The notes under the pieces are model-generated. The model saw nothing but the letters and a program-made list of their open reading frames with translations. It was not told where the DNA came from and searched no databases. From Liolophura sinensis (taxonomy: Eukaryota > Mollusca > Polyplacophora > Chitonida > Chitonidae), in the NCBI RefSeq assembly GCF_032854445.1, contig NC_088295.1, positions 5,396,501 through 5,460,500 of the forward strand: 64,000 nucleotides of DNA, in the 5' to 3' direction. Below are positions 1-11,000 of the stretch, one piece after another. How positions within the stretch are numbered: position 1 is the first letter of the stretch; each line of letters opens with the position of its first letter. Both the position numbers and the translations under genes were made by a program.

Positions 1-850
1 GTGTGGAGTTGCAGCAAGTGTGATACACCTGCCATTGTAGTCCTGCTATAAACTGTGGTGAATCTCAGTGAGTGTGGTACATCTGTCAGTGTAGAGCCAT
101 TCTATAAACTGTGTGGAGTTGCAGCAAGTGTGGTACACCTGCCATTGTAGTCCTGCTATAAACTGTGGGTAATCTCAGTGAGTGTGGTACATCTGTCAGT
201 GTAGAGCCATTCTATAAATTGTGTGGAGTTGCAGCAAGTGTGATACACCTGCCATTGTAGTCCTGCTATAAACTGTGGGTAATCTCAGTGAGTGTGGTAC
301 ACATGTCAGTGTAGAGCCATTCTATACACTATACACTGTGTGGAGTTGCAGCAAGTGTGGTACACCTGCCATTGTAGTCCTGCAATAAACCGTGTGGAGT
401 TCCAGTGAGTGTGGTACACCTGTAATTGTAGAACCATAATATAAACTGTGTGGTGTTTTAGTAAGTGTGGTATACCTGTCATTTTAGAGCCATGCTATAA
501 ACTATGTGGAGTTCCAGTAAGTGTGGTATACCTGTCATTGTAGAGTCATACTATAAACTGCAAAGAGTTCCCATAAGTGTGGTATACCTATCATTGTAGA
601 GCCATGCTATAAACTGTGTGGGGTTCCAGTAAGTGTGGTACACCTGCCATTGTAGAGCCATACGATAAACCTGCACAGAGTTCCAGTAAGTGTGGTATAC
701 CTGTCATTGTAGAGCAATGCTATAATCTGTGTGGAGTTCCAGTAAGTGTGGTATACCTGTCATTGTAGAGCCATGCCATAATCTGTGCGGAGCTCCAGTA
801 AGCATGGTATACCTGTCATTGTAGAGCAATGCTATAAACTGTGTGGTGTT
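1..850. repeat. Tandem array, ~56-bp unit
   Basis: About fifteen copies of a ~56-bp unit run from the left edge of the window, so the array is truncated. In the first ~350 bases two unit types alternate, giving a ~112-bp dimer; after that single units diverge. Many units contain 'ccagtaagtgtggta' followed by 'cattgtag', which looks like a donor and an acceptor about 30 bases apart. I see no gene in it. Confidence 0.9.
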
Positions 851-854
851 GGGT

Positions 855-1030
855 CGCGACCCGACTGGCCCCGATAGCACAGTTGGTAAAGCGTCCTGTT
901 CGGGAGCGGTAGATCCAGTGTCAATCCTGGGTCGGGTCAATCTAAGACTTTTAAAGAGGAAGTTGTAACTTCCTCGCTTGGCGTTCAGCATGAAGGGGAT
1001 AGTGCAATGACTGGTTGACCCATTGAGATC
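855..1030 (+). mobile_element. tRNA-derived SINE (5' part)
   Basis: A tRNA-like head is visible at about 870-935. 'tagcacagttggt' fits a pol III A box, and a degenerate B box lies near 'gtgtcaatcctgggt'. It is followed by a body reading 'gaggaagttgtaacttcctc' and 'cttggcgttcagcatgaagg', a layout familiar from molluscan tRNA-SINEs. It abuts the preceding tandem array. It is probably not a working tRNA gene because the arms do not pair cleanly. Confidence 0.6.
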
Positions 1031-1390
1031 AACCGGTCAAGATTATTGTGGTCTTATAGAGACATATATTTGAGAGTCTAGAGTTTGCAGCTTGATGACT
1101 TGCTGACTTTGTAAAAGTAGGCCTACATACATATAAAAATGACTGCGCAGAATTATAATTTCGTCAAACTGAACCTAGATCTTCTGCTGTATACGTACAT
1201 TTTCTAGGGTTATAAAATCTATAGGGTATAGGATTTGACACTAAGTGGTGTAGGCAAAGATTCATATATACAAAGATACCAAGATCACTGTTATAACGGG
1301 ATGATATGCATGTAAATCATTGAATAAACTCCATACATATTTAACGATAGCTTGTGACTGAAGTAAAATAAACTTGCACGATCTGGTATA
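1031..1390. other. No gene seen
   Basis: AT-rich unique sequence between a SINE and a tandem array. I see no coding or RNA signal. Confidence 0.6.
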
Positions 1391-3700
1391 TATTTGGTGT
1401 TGGGAAAAGTGGTGTAGGTGATGTTGGGAGAACTGGTATAGGTGTTGTTGGGAGAACTGGTGTAGGTGTTGTTGGGAGAACTGGTGTAGGTGGTGTTGGG
1501 AAAACTGGTATAGGTGTTTTTCGGAGAAATGGTATAGGTATTGTTTGGAGAACCGATGTAGGTGTTGTTTGGAAAACCGATATAGGTGGTGTTGGGAGAA
1601 CTGGTAAAGGTGGTGTTGGGAGAATCTGTATAGGTTGTGTTTGGAGAACCGGTGTAGATGTTGTTGAGAGAACCGGTATAGGTGTTGTTGAGAGAACTGG
1701 TATAGTTGTTGTTGGGAGAACTGGTATAGGTATTGTTGGGAGAACTGGTATAGGTGGTGTTGGGTGTGTCTGGTAAAGGTGGTGTTGAGAGGGTCTGGTT
1801 TAGCTGAGTGTTGAGAGGTGTTGAGAGGGTCTGGTTTAGCTGGTGTTCAGAAGGTCTGGTATAGGTGGTGTTGTGTGGGTTCGGTATAGGTGGTGATGTG
1901 TGGGTCTGGTATAGGTGGTGTTGTGTGTGCCTGGTATGGGTGGTGTTAGGAGAACTGGTATAGGTGGTGTTGGGAAAAGTGGTATAGGTGGTGTTGAGAG
2001 GGTCTGGTATTGGTGGTGTTGTGTGGGTCTGGTATTGGTGGGGTTGTGTGGGTCTTGTATGGATGGTGTTGTGTGGGTCTGGGATAGGTGGTGTTGTGTG
2101 GGTCTGATATAGGTGATGTTGAGAGGGTTTGGTATAGCTGGGGTTGGATGGGTCTGGTAAGGGAGGTGTTGGGTGTGTCTGGTATAGGTGGTGTTACGAG
2201 AACTGGTATAGGTGGTGTTGAGAGAACTGGTATAGGTGGTGTTGAGAGGGTCTGGTATAGGTGGTGTTAAGAAGGTCTGGTATAGGTGGTGATGTGTGGG
2301 TTCGGTATAGGCGGTGATGTGTGGGTCTGGGATAGGTGGTGTTTTGTGTGCCTGGTATGGGTGGTGTTACGAGAACTGGTATAGGTGGTGTTGAGAGAAC
2401 TAGTATAGGTGGTGTTGAGAGGGTCTGGTATAGGTGGTGTTAAGAAGGTCTGGTATAGGTGGTGTTGTGTGGGTCTGGTATAGGTGGTGATGTGTGGGTC
2501 TGGTATAGGTGGTGTTTGATGGGTCTGTGATAGGTGGTGTTGTGTGGGTCTGATATAGGCGGTGTTGTGTGGGTCTGGTATAGGTGGTGTTTAGAGGGTC
2601 AGGTATAGGTGGTGTTGGATGGCTCTGGGATAGGTGGTGCTGTGTGGGTCTGATATGGGCGGTGTTGAGATGGTCTGGTATAGGTGGTGTTGAATGGGTT
2701 TGGTAAGGGTGATGTTGGAAGAGTCTGGTAAAGGCGGTGTTGGGTGTCTGGTATAGGAGTTGTTTGGGTCAGGTATAGGTGGTGTTGGGTGAGTCTGGTA
2801 TAAGTGGTGTTGGATGGGTCTGGTATAGGTGGTGTTGGGTAGGTGTGGTATGGGTGATGTCGGGAGGGTCTGGTATAGGTAGTGTTGGGTAGGTCTTGTA
2901 TAGGTAGTGTTGAGTAGGTCTGGTATAGGTGGTGTTGGGTAGGTCAGGTATAGGTAGTGTTGGGTGAGTCTGGTATAAGTAGTGTTGTGTAGGTCTGGTA
3001 TAGGTGGTGTTGGGTAGGCCAGGTACAGGTAGTGTTGGGTGGGTCTGGTATAAGTGGTCTTGGATGGGTCTGGTATAGGTGGTGTTGGGTAGGTGTGGTA
3101 TGGGTGATGTCGGGAGGGTCTGGTATAGGTAGTGTTGGGTAGGTCTTGTATGGGTAGTGTTGAGTAGGTCTGGTATAGGTGGTGTCGGGAGGGTCAGGTA
3201 TAGGTGGTGTTGGGAGGGTCTGGTATAGGTGGTGTTAAATGGGTTTGGTAAAGGCGGTGTTGGGTGTCGGGTATAGGAGTTGTTTGGTGAATATGGATGG
3301 GTCAGGTATAGGTGGTGTTGGGTGAGTCTGGTAGTGTTGTGTAGGTCTGGTATAGGTAGTGTTGGGTGGGTCTGGTATAGGTGGTGTCGGGAGGGTCAGG
3401 TATAGGTGGTGTTGGGAGGGTCTGGTATAGGTGATGTGGAGAGGGTTTGGTATAGGTGGTGAAGGGTTTGTCTAATATAGGAGGTGTTGAGTAGGCCTGA
3501 TATAGGTGGTGTTGAGTGGATCTAGTATAGGTCGTATTGAGTAGACCTGATATCGGTGGTGTTGAGTGGATCTGGTATATCTGATGTTGGATAGGTCTGG
3601 TATATTTGATGTTGGGTAGGTGTGGTACAGGTGGTGTTGGGTGGGCCTGGCATAAGTGGTGCTGGGTGGGCCTGATATAAGTGGTGTTGTGAATAGAATC
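1391..3700. repeat. Minisatellite, 24-25-bp unit
   Basis: Roughly ninety copies of a 24-25-bp G/T-rich unit of the form 'ggtataggtggtgttgggag'. Unit variants (gtgtgg, gagagg, gggtag, ggagaa) occur in local clusters, and a ~290-bp block around 2760-2960 recurs near 3050-3200, so segments longer than one unit were also duplicated. Short open frames in it are by-products. Confidence 0.93.
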
Positions 3701-4641
3701 AGTGGATCTTCAGCCATTATCGCATACATGGTATTTAACAACATAAATGGCACTGGTTGCGCAGTGTAACTGTCTATCAGCTTTTTATACAGACCAGCAT
3801 GTCATGTGTTACATCATAGATGGTGCCTCTTGTAGTATGAGATCCTTACATATTAACGGGAAACACGTAATCGTCCGTTACTTTTGAATCACAATATGTT
3901 CGCTTAAGGTCTGTAATGCTCGTCATTTTCGAACTGTATCTAATATCGATTAACGTGGGGCTAGTGGCCGTAAAGGCAGCCATGCTCATTACATCTGCAT
4001 GATGCCTTTATGAGCAGTTGCTATCAAAGCGCGACTGAGATACCTTGTTTAATTGTTATTTGACCTGGAACTCATTCATGGACTACGAATTTGAACTTTT
4101 ATATGGAATTCATGCCTGGAATATCCATTGTCTGCCCGGCATCATTGAAAGCTGATGACCGCTTCTCTTGTGTGTGTTACCGGCTTTATTTCCTATTTGT
4201 ATAATTTCTTACATACCTTTGTCTTTGGGAGCTAGTGTTAAACGTTGTTTTGGAAATGGATCTTGCGATTATCGACTTGGAACGCCCTTTACGGACTGCA
4301 AATGGTATACAAATGTCGGACATGACCCTTATATTAACATATGGGCGCAGGACATACAGTTAAAGGAGTTACTATGTCAACCAAACAGGCCTGGTTTATA
4401 TGAATTAATGTGCTGATTTCTGTCTATCTTTTTTGTGTGAAATTATATAAATATGTTAAAGCAATCCATCCAATCCCGGTTTATCTATCTCAACGATAGT
4501 TAAGAGTTAAAGGTCGCCTTATTGTTCTTGCAGATTTTATTGACGGTAACTGTACCTATGGCACATGACAGACTATTGATAAACTCGATAAGTGATTCAT
4601 CCTTTATCGCTTCACACCGCTATACAAACCGAGCAGTAAGT
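3701..4641. other. Upstream region of fucosidase gene, no gene recognised
   Basis: Unique sequence before the fucosidase start codon. An 82-codon frame at 4168-4416 has no recognisable domain. A promoter or an upstream non-coding exon of the fucosidase probably lies here, but I cannot place it. Confidence 0.4.
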
Positions 4642-5013
4642 ATGGCGTGGACGTCTCTGTTGGTGACCTGTGTCTGTCTACTGGGCATGATCGCCTGGGG
4701 CAAGGCGCAGTACCAACCAAACTGGGAGTCCCTCGACAGCAGACCTCTGCCGGACTGGTACGACGACGCTAAGATCGGCATCTTCATCCACTGGGGTGTA
4801 TTTTCCGTGCCCAGCGTCGGTTACGGGCCATATGGCAATGTTGCGGCATGGTTTTGGCAGTACTGGAAGGGCTTTTAAAAATAAAAACTACGTGGACTTC
4901 ATGAACAATAACTATCCTCCTGGCTTCACGTATGCTGACTTCGCACCGTTATTCAAGGCCGAGCTCTTTGACCCAGATGAATGGGCCGAGTTATTGCAGG
5001 CGTCCGGAGCCAG
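4642..5013 (+). CDS. FUCA: Fucosidase exon 1
   Basis: Encodes the signal peptide and the N-terminal start of the GH29 barrel ([15 protein letters not shown]), then, after a one-base frame change at 4873-4876, KNKNYVDFM and [15 protein letters not shown]. It ends at a 'ccag|gtaatc' donor, phase 2. The Met at 4642 is preferred over the in-frame Met at 4558 because a hydrophobic leader follows directly. Confidence 0.85.
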
Positions 5014-8000
5014 GTAATCAGCCTCAGTATTTATAATGACAGACGTCTGGATTGGGATTTTATGGTCTACCATAAAGTAGTAATGTTGCGAGGTAGATCT
5101 GGCCAATTAGAAGGCAACCTGAGCCAGGCGACCAGGCCAATTAGTAATGCCAGGGACCCGGTGCCAGGCGACCAAGCCAATTAGTAATGACAGGGGCTCG
5201 GAGCCAGACTACCAGGCCAATCAGAAATGTCAGGTGCCGGGAGCCAGACGATCAGACCAATTAGTAATGACAGGGACCCGGTGCCAGACGACCAGGCCAA
5301 TCAGTAATGACAGGGACTTGGAGTTAGACGAATAGGCCGATTAGTAATGCCAGGGGCCGGGAGCCAGACGGCCAGGTCAATAAGTAATGTCAGGGGCCCG
5401 AAGTCAGATGACTAGGCCAATTAGAAATGTCAGGCGCCCGAAGTCAGATGACCAGGTAAATTGGTAATGTCAGGTGCCGGGAGCCAGACGACCAGGCCAA
5501 TTAGTAATGACAGGGGCCCGAAATCAAGTGACCAGGTCAAGTAGTAATGAAAGGGACCCGGAGTTAGACGAATAGGCCGATTAGTAATACCAGGGGCAGG
5601 GAGCCAGACGACCAGGTCTATTAGTAATGTCAGGGGGTCGGAGCCAGACGACCAGGCCAATTCGTAATGTCAGAGGCCCGGAGCCAGGTGATCAGCTTCG
5701 TTAGTCATACGGACAGGTCAATTCGTAAAGCTAGATGTCCGGAGTTAGGCAATCTAGCCAACTCATAAGATTAGTCTACATATATATATGATTATTACGT
5801 AGCGTTTTACGCCGTACTCAAGAATATTTCACTTACACCACGGCAGCAAGCATTATGGTGGGAGAAAAGCATGCAACCCGGGAAAAGCCCATGACCATCC
5901 ACAGGTTGCTGGCAAAACTTCCCACGTACGGCCAGGAAGGAAGCCAATATGCGACATGAGAGGCTCGTGGATCATTGCGCCACATTGGCCCCCACACCCA
6001 GCCTATAGTAAGAGAACTACTCATTACCATAAACAATACTGACATGTAGAGCCATGTTATACCGTTTACAGTTGTTGTTTAGCACAGGCTGTTTAGCACA
6101 GGTTGTTTAGCACAGGTTGTTTAGCACAGGCTGTTTAGCACAGGCTGTTTAGCACAGGTTGTATAGCAAAGCTTGTTTTCCCACAGCTTGTTTAGCACAA
6201 GTTGTTTTCCACAAGTTGTTTAGCACAGGTTGTTTAGCACAGGCTGTTTAGCACAGGTTGTTTAGCATAGCTTGTTTTCCACAGGTTGTTTAGCACAGGT
6301 TGTTTAGCACAGGTTGTTTATCACATGATGTTTAGCATAGGTTGTTTTGCACAGGGTCTTTAGCACAGATTGTTTAACACAGGTTGTGTAGCACAGATTG
6401 CTTAGCACATATTGTTTTGCACATGTTGTTTAACACAGATTGTTTAGCACAGATTGTTTAGCACAGGCTGTAAGTTGTTTAGCACAGGTTGTTTTGCACA
6501 GGTTGTTTAGCACAGGTTGTATATTGTTTAGTACAGGTTGATTAGCACAGGCTGTTTAGCAACGTTTGTTTAGCACAGGTTGTTTAGCACAGGTTGTTTA
6601 GCACAGATTGTTTAGAACAGGTTGTTTAGCACAGATTGTTTAGCACAGGTTGTTTCGCACAGGTAGTTTAGCACAGGCTGTTTGGCACTTGACACATGTT
6701 TAGCACAGGTTGTTTAGCACAGGTTGTTTAGTACATATTGTTTAGCACAGGTTGTTTATCACAGGTTGTTTAGCACATGTGGTTTAACACAGATTGTTTA
6801 GCACCGGTTGTTTAGCACAGGTTGTTTACATACGTACATAAGAAAGTGCATTAGTCACAATTAAAACTTCAAAAAGGTTGTACAACGTAAACCTAAAAGC
6901 CAACTGACTTGAGATGAATGACAGAAAGTACACAATAAGTCAAGTATTCAGCTCATCAGCCCAACGTGTGTGTGTTATAGTTGTGTACTTAGATGTCTCC
7001 ATGGTTTTGTAACCGTTGTATCTCAACCATGTCAGAAATGCCTTACTATCCTACATTTCACCGATAATGAACCTTATAAGATCGTGTATCCTTGTCAATA
7101 ACTATCAGTTAACCACGTGGCTCTTGGCCTACAAACTGCGGGACGGAACTGTTATTAGGCTGGGACAGACGCATCATCCACTCTAGGGCATGAGCTATAG
7201 GCTATGCCCGCAGTGTGAAAAATGCAGTGGTTATATCTACTATAAATACTTCAGTTCCTCAAAGTTGTTTTGGTTTCTTTTGGCAAATTGCTTGTATTGG
7301 GGTACACTTTGACGAAGATCGTGTCAAATATAATAGCCTTGCTTAATGGTAACTAATTAAAACGCGTTACTGATTATTTTTTCTGGTCAGAAAATAAATT
7401 GTTTGACTATACTGCTATAATTTGTCAAACTATTTATTTCTTTGATTTCCAACTCATGTCACTAAAAATAGACAATAATTCTTTATGACTAATTTTTTGT
7501 TGCCCTTTTGTTTCTTTGAATTGCCCGAGTATATACTAGTCTAGTGTAACCAAATGTTGCTTGATAAACTTTTCCTTCTTGCCATAAAATTATAAATAGC
7601 CATAACTATTTTGTGAAAATTACTTAAAATTTAAAACAGTTGAAATAAAAAAGTATTTATGTTACTAAACTATTTTTTCTTTGATATATGTGTAAAAACG
7701 ATGCGCTTAGGGGACTCGTAGTAATGTACAGTCTATATCCATCATTTTTACTCCTTTGTTTGCTGTGTACATTGTACAGAGCTGAAGCACTTGAGTGTGA
7801 AACTCTTACGTCACCGGGCTGTAGGGCTTGGGTATTTCTACGATAAAAATAAATAAAACTTTTCTGAATCAAGGAGCTCATTAAAGTGTCTCCACAAGAA
7901 AGCGTGCGACTGCTAACCGAGAGTCTCGGGTTCAGTCTGGGCCTGGGATTGGGAATCGATGCATTCCCCACTCTCATTCTGTTGTGAGACCTTTGTGAGA

Positions 8001-11000
8001 CAGCAAGTGGTCGATGGTGTTTTCCACTTGTTTCCCGACGCGATATGGCATGCATCATGTCACACGTAGACAAGTTCTTGACAAGTGGCTTGCCCATTAG
8101 GTTGATGGATTAACTCGGGAGAGGTTGACTGAAGAAAGTACCGTAAAGTGCTAAGTATATATGCATACCAAGGCCAAGGTTTTGTTTAACACTGACCCAC
8201 CACCGGCGCACAATAACTGAAATTTCTTGACTACAGCGCTGATCACCAACAAAATAAACGAAATACCGGCAAACAGTTTAAATTAGACTGATTGACATGA
8301 AAATGTGAAAGCTGCAAAATGCAAGATACAAAAATCAGTTAGATCTGACCAAGATCGCCTTTACGTGCTACACAGGCTCTTGGTTTTGATATATATTTTG
8401 TGTTCCAGAGAAGTAGGCCGTTCCGATACTTTCTTTCTGTGCATGGCAAGTACGTCGTTGTGATATCGTTTTTGTGTGCCCTGTAGGCACATCGTTCTGA
8501 TATCGTATCTGTGTGCCCGGCAAGCATGTCGTTGTGATATAGTGTTTTGTTTGTCCCGTAGGTGCGTTATTGATATTGTTTTTGTGTGCGCGGCAGGAAC
8601 GTCATTTTGATATCGTTTTGCGGCCTATAGGTAGGTCGTTCTGGTATAGTTTTTGTGTTCCCGACAGATCTATCGTTTTGATATCGTTTATGTGTTCCCG
8701 ACAGGTCCGTCGTTTTGATTTCGTTATGTGTTTCCGACAGGTACGTCGTCTTAACGTCAAAACATGCAGAAGGCTTCACGAACTGGCAATCAGAAGTGGC
8801 TTGGAACTGGAATTCGGTGGATACTGGTCCTCACAGGGACCTTGTCGGTAAGGGACATATGTAAACACAAATATCAGAGTCACTGCAATGCCAGGGTTGT
8901 TGGATTTTCCATTTCAAGCTATGGTCGTATTTATTGTCTTTCCCAAATCATTGAAAAACCCATGAAAACCCACGAAATCCATTGCGTTACATAGTTTTGA
9001 AGAAAAAGTGCTGTTGAAAGCTGACTCACAGACGTGGAATGCCCTATAGGGTCTATAACGGTGGATTATTTAACTAGACTTGATTTAAACACACATTGTA
9101 AGTGAAATGTTTTCGAGTACGGTGTAAAACACCAATCAAATAAATAAAACACATATTAAGTGTACTATGGTAGAAATGCGTTTTTTCAGCCAGTATGTAC
9201 TCCGAACTAAATAACTACGGGCATTCGGTTAACCGTACTGTTACAGCTGACCTGGCGGCGGCAGTCCGCGGTAAGACAGACGTCCACTTCGGCCTTTACC
9301 ACTGTCTGTACGAGTGGTTCCACCCTTACTACGTCCAGGACAAGAAAAATAACTTCACTACGAATGATTTTCCTAAAGTAAGTAATCTGTCTTAAAAATA
9401 TCCCAGCAATTTACTATAAACATCAGCCTAAATGAAGTAATTTAAAAGAGTGCATAAGCTCAGCAAGCTAACTTCCGACGTTTGTTCTCCTGTAGCTTTC
9501 CTGCGGGAGGTTAGTCAGACACACCTGGCAAGCTGCGGAGATTTTAGCTCAGGGCGTTAGTCAGGTATATCTGGCAAATTGAGTTCACTTTAGCTCAGGA
9601 CCTTAGGTGTACCTGTCAAACTAGGCCACTTTAGCTCAGGCCGCTAGTGAGATACCTGACAAGCTGTGGCGACATTACCTCAGGACGTTAGTCAGGTATA
9701 CCTGGCGAGCTGTGGTTACTTTAGCTCAGGACGTTAGTATTATACCTGACAAGCTGTGGTAACATTAGCTCAGGACGTTAGTCAGGTGTACCTGGCGAGC
9801 TGTGGTGACATCAGCTCAGGACGTTAGTCAGGTGTACCTGGCAATCTGTGGTGACTTAGCTCAGAAATTAAGTCAACTATATCTGACAAACTGAGGTCAC
9901 TTTAGCTCAGGACGTTAGTCAGGTGTTCCTGGCAATCTGAGGTGACTTTATCTCAGGACGTTAGTTGGGTGTACCTGGCAAGCTGTGGTAACATTAGTTC
10001 AGGACGTTAGTCAGGTATACCTTGCGAGCTGTGGTGACATCAGCTCAGGACGTTAGTCAGGTGTACCTGACAATCTGTGGTGACTTTGCTCAGCACGTTA
10101 GTCAGGTATACCTGGCAATCTGTGGTGACTTCTGCTCGGAACGTTAGTCAGGTATACCTGGCAATCTGTGTTGACATTAGCCCAGGACGTTAGTCAGGTA
10201 TACCTGGCAATCTGTGGTGACATTAGCTCAGGGCGTTAGTCAGGTGTATCTGACAATCTGTGGTGACATTAGCTCAGGGCGCTGGTCAGGTGTACCTGAC
10301 AATTTGTGGTGACTTTAGCTCAGGATGTTAGTCAGGTGTATCCGGCAATCTGTGGTGACTTTGCTCGGAACGTTAGTCAGGTATACCTGGCAATCTGTGG
10401 TGACTTCAGCTCGGGACATTAGTCAGGTATACCTGGCAATCTGTGGTGACTTTAGCTCAGGACGTTAGTCGGGTATACCTCGCGAGCTGCGATGACTTTA
10501 GTTCAGGAGGCTAGTGAAGTGTAAAAGCCAACCTGGCCAGTGGCGGGGAGTTATTTCAAACTCCACCACAAACCTATGTCGTCGTATGTATTAAACTGTG
10601 TTGGATTCTCCCTATTTCAGACAAAGGCGATGCCAGAGCTGTATGAAATCGTGAAAGCGTACAAGCCGGATCTGATCTTCTCGGATGGGGACTGGGAGGC
10701 TCCGGACACTTACTGGAACTCAACAAACTTCTTGGCCTGGCTCTACAATGAGAGGTATGCAACGAATTCTTAAACGAGATGAGCATAACGACAGAGACAA
10801 GCGGCTATCACAAACAAATGACCATGTGTCCTTGATACATTTACACTAGTTTTCAGCGCGATATTAGATGGACCACTGTAAGCCCAGAGAAGCCTCTAAT
10901 TGGTATCTAAGCCGTGGGTTCTTCCTGAAGACGTCTATACCTTGGCCTATGAGGTTGCATGTTCAAATCCAGCTTCCGCTGATCCGCCAGTGATTTTGTG

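Noticed and set aside
870-935. Functional tRNA gene
   Set aside because: A-box-like sequence is present but the B box is degenerate and the arms do not pair; a SINE body follows.
4168-4416. 82-codon frame upstream of the fucosidase
   Set aside because: Cys- and Trp-containing, but matches nothing I know and has no splice or start context.
7657-8097. 146-codon minus-strand frame in fucosidase intron 1
   Set aside because: No recognisable domain, and it overlaps a probable tRNA-like SINE fragment on the other strand.
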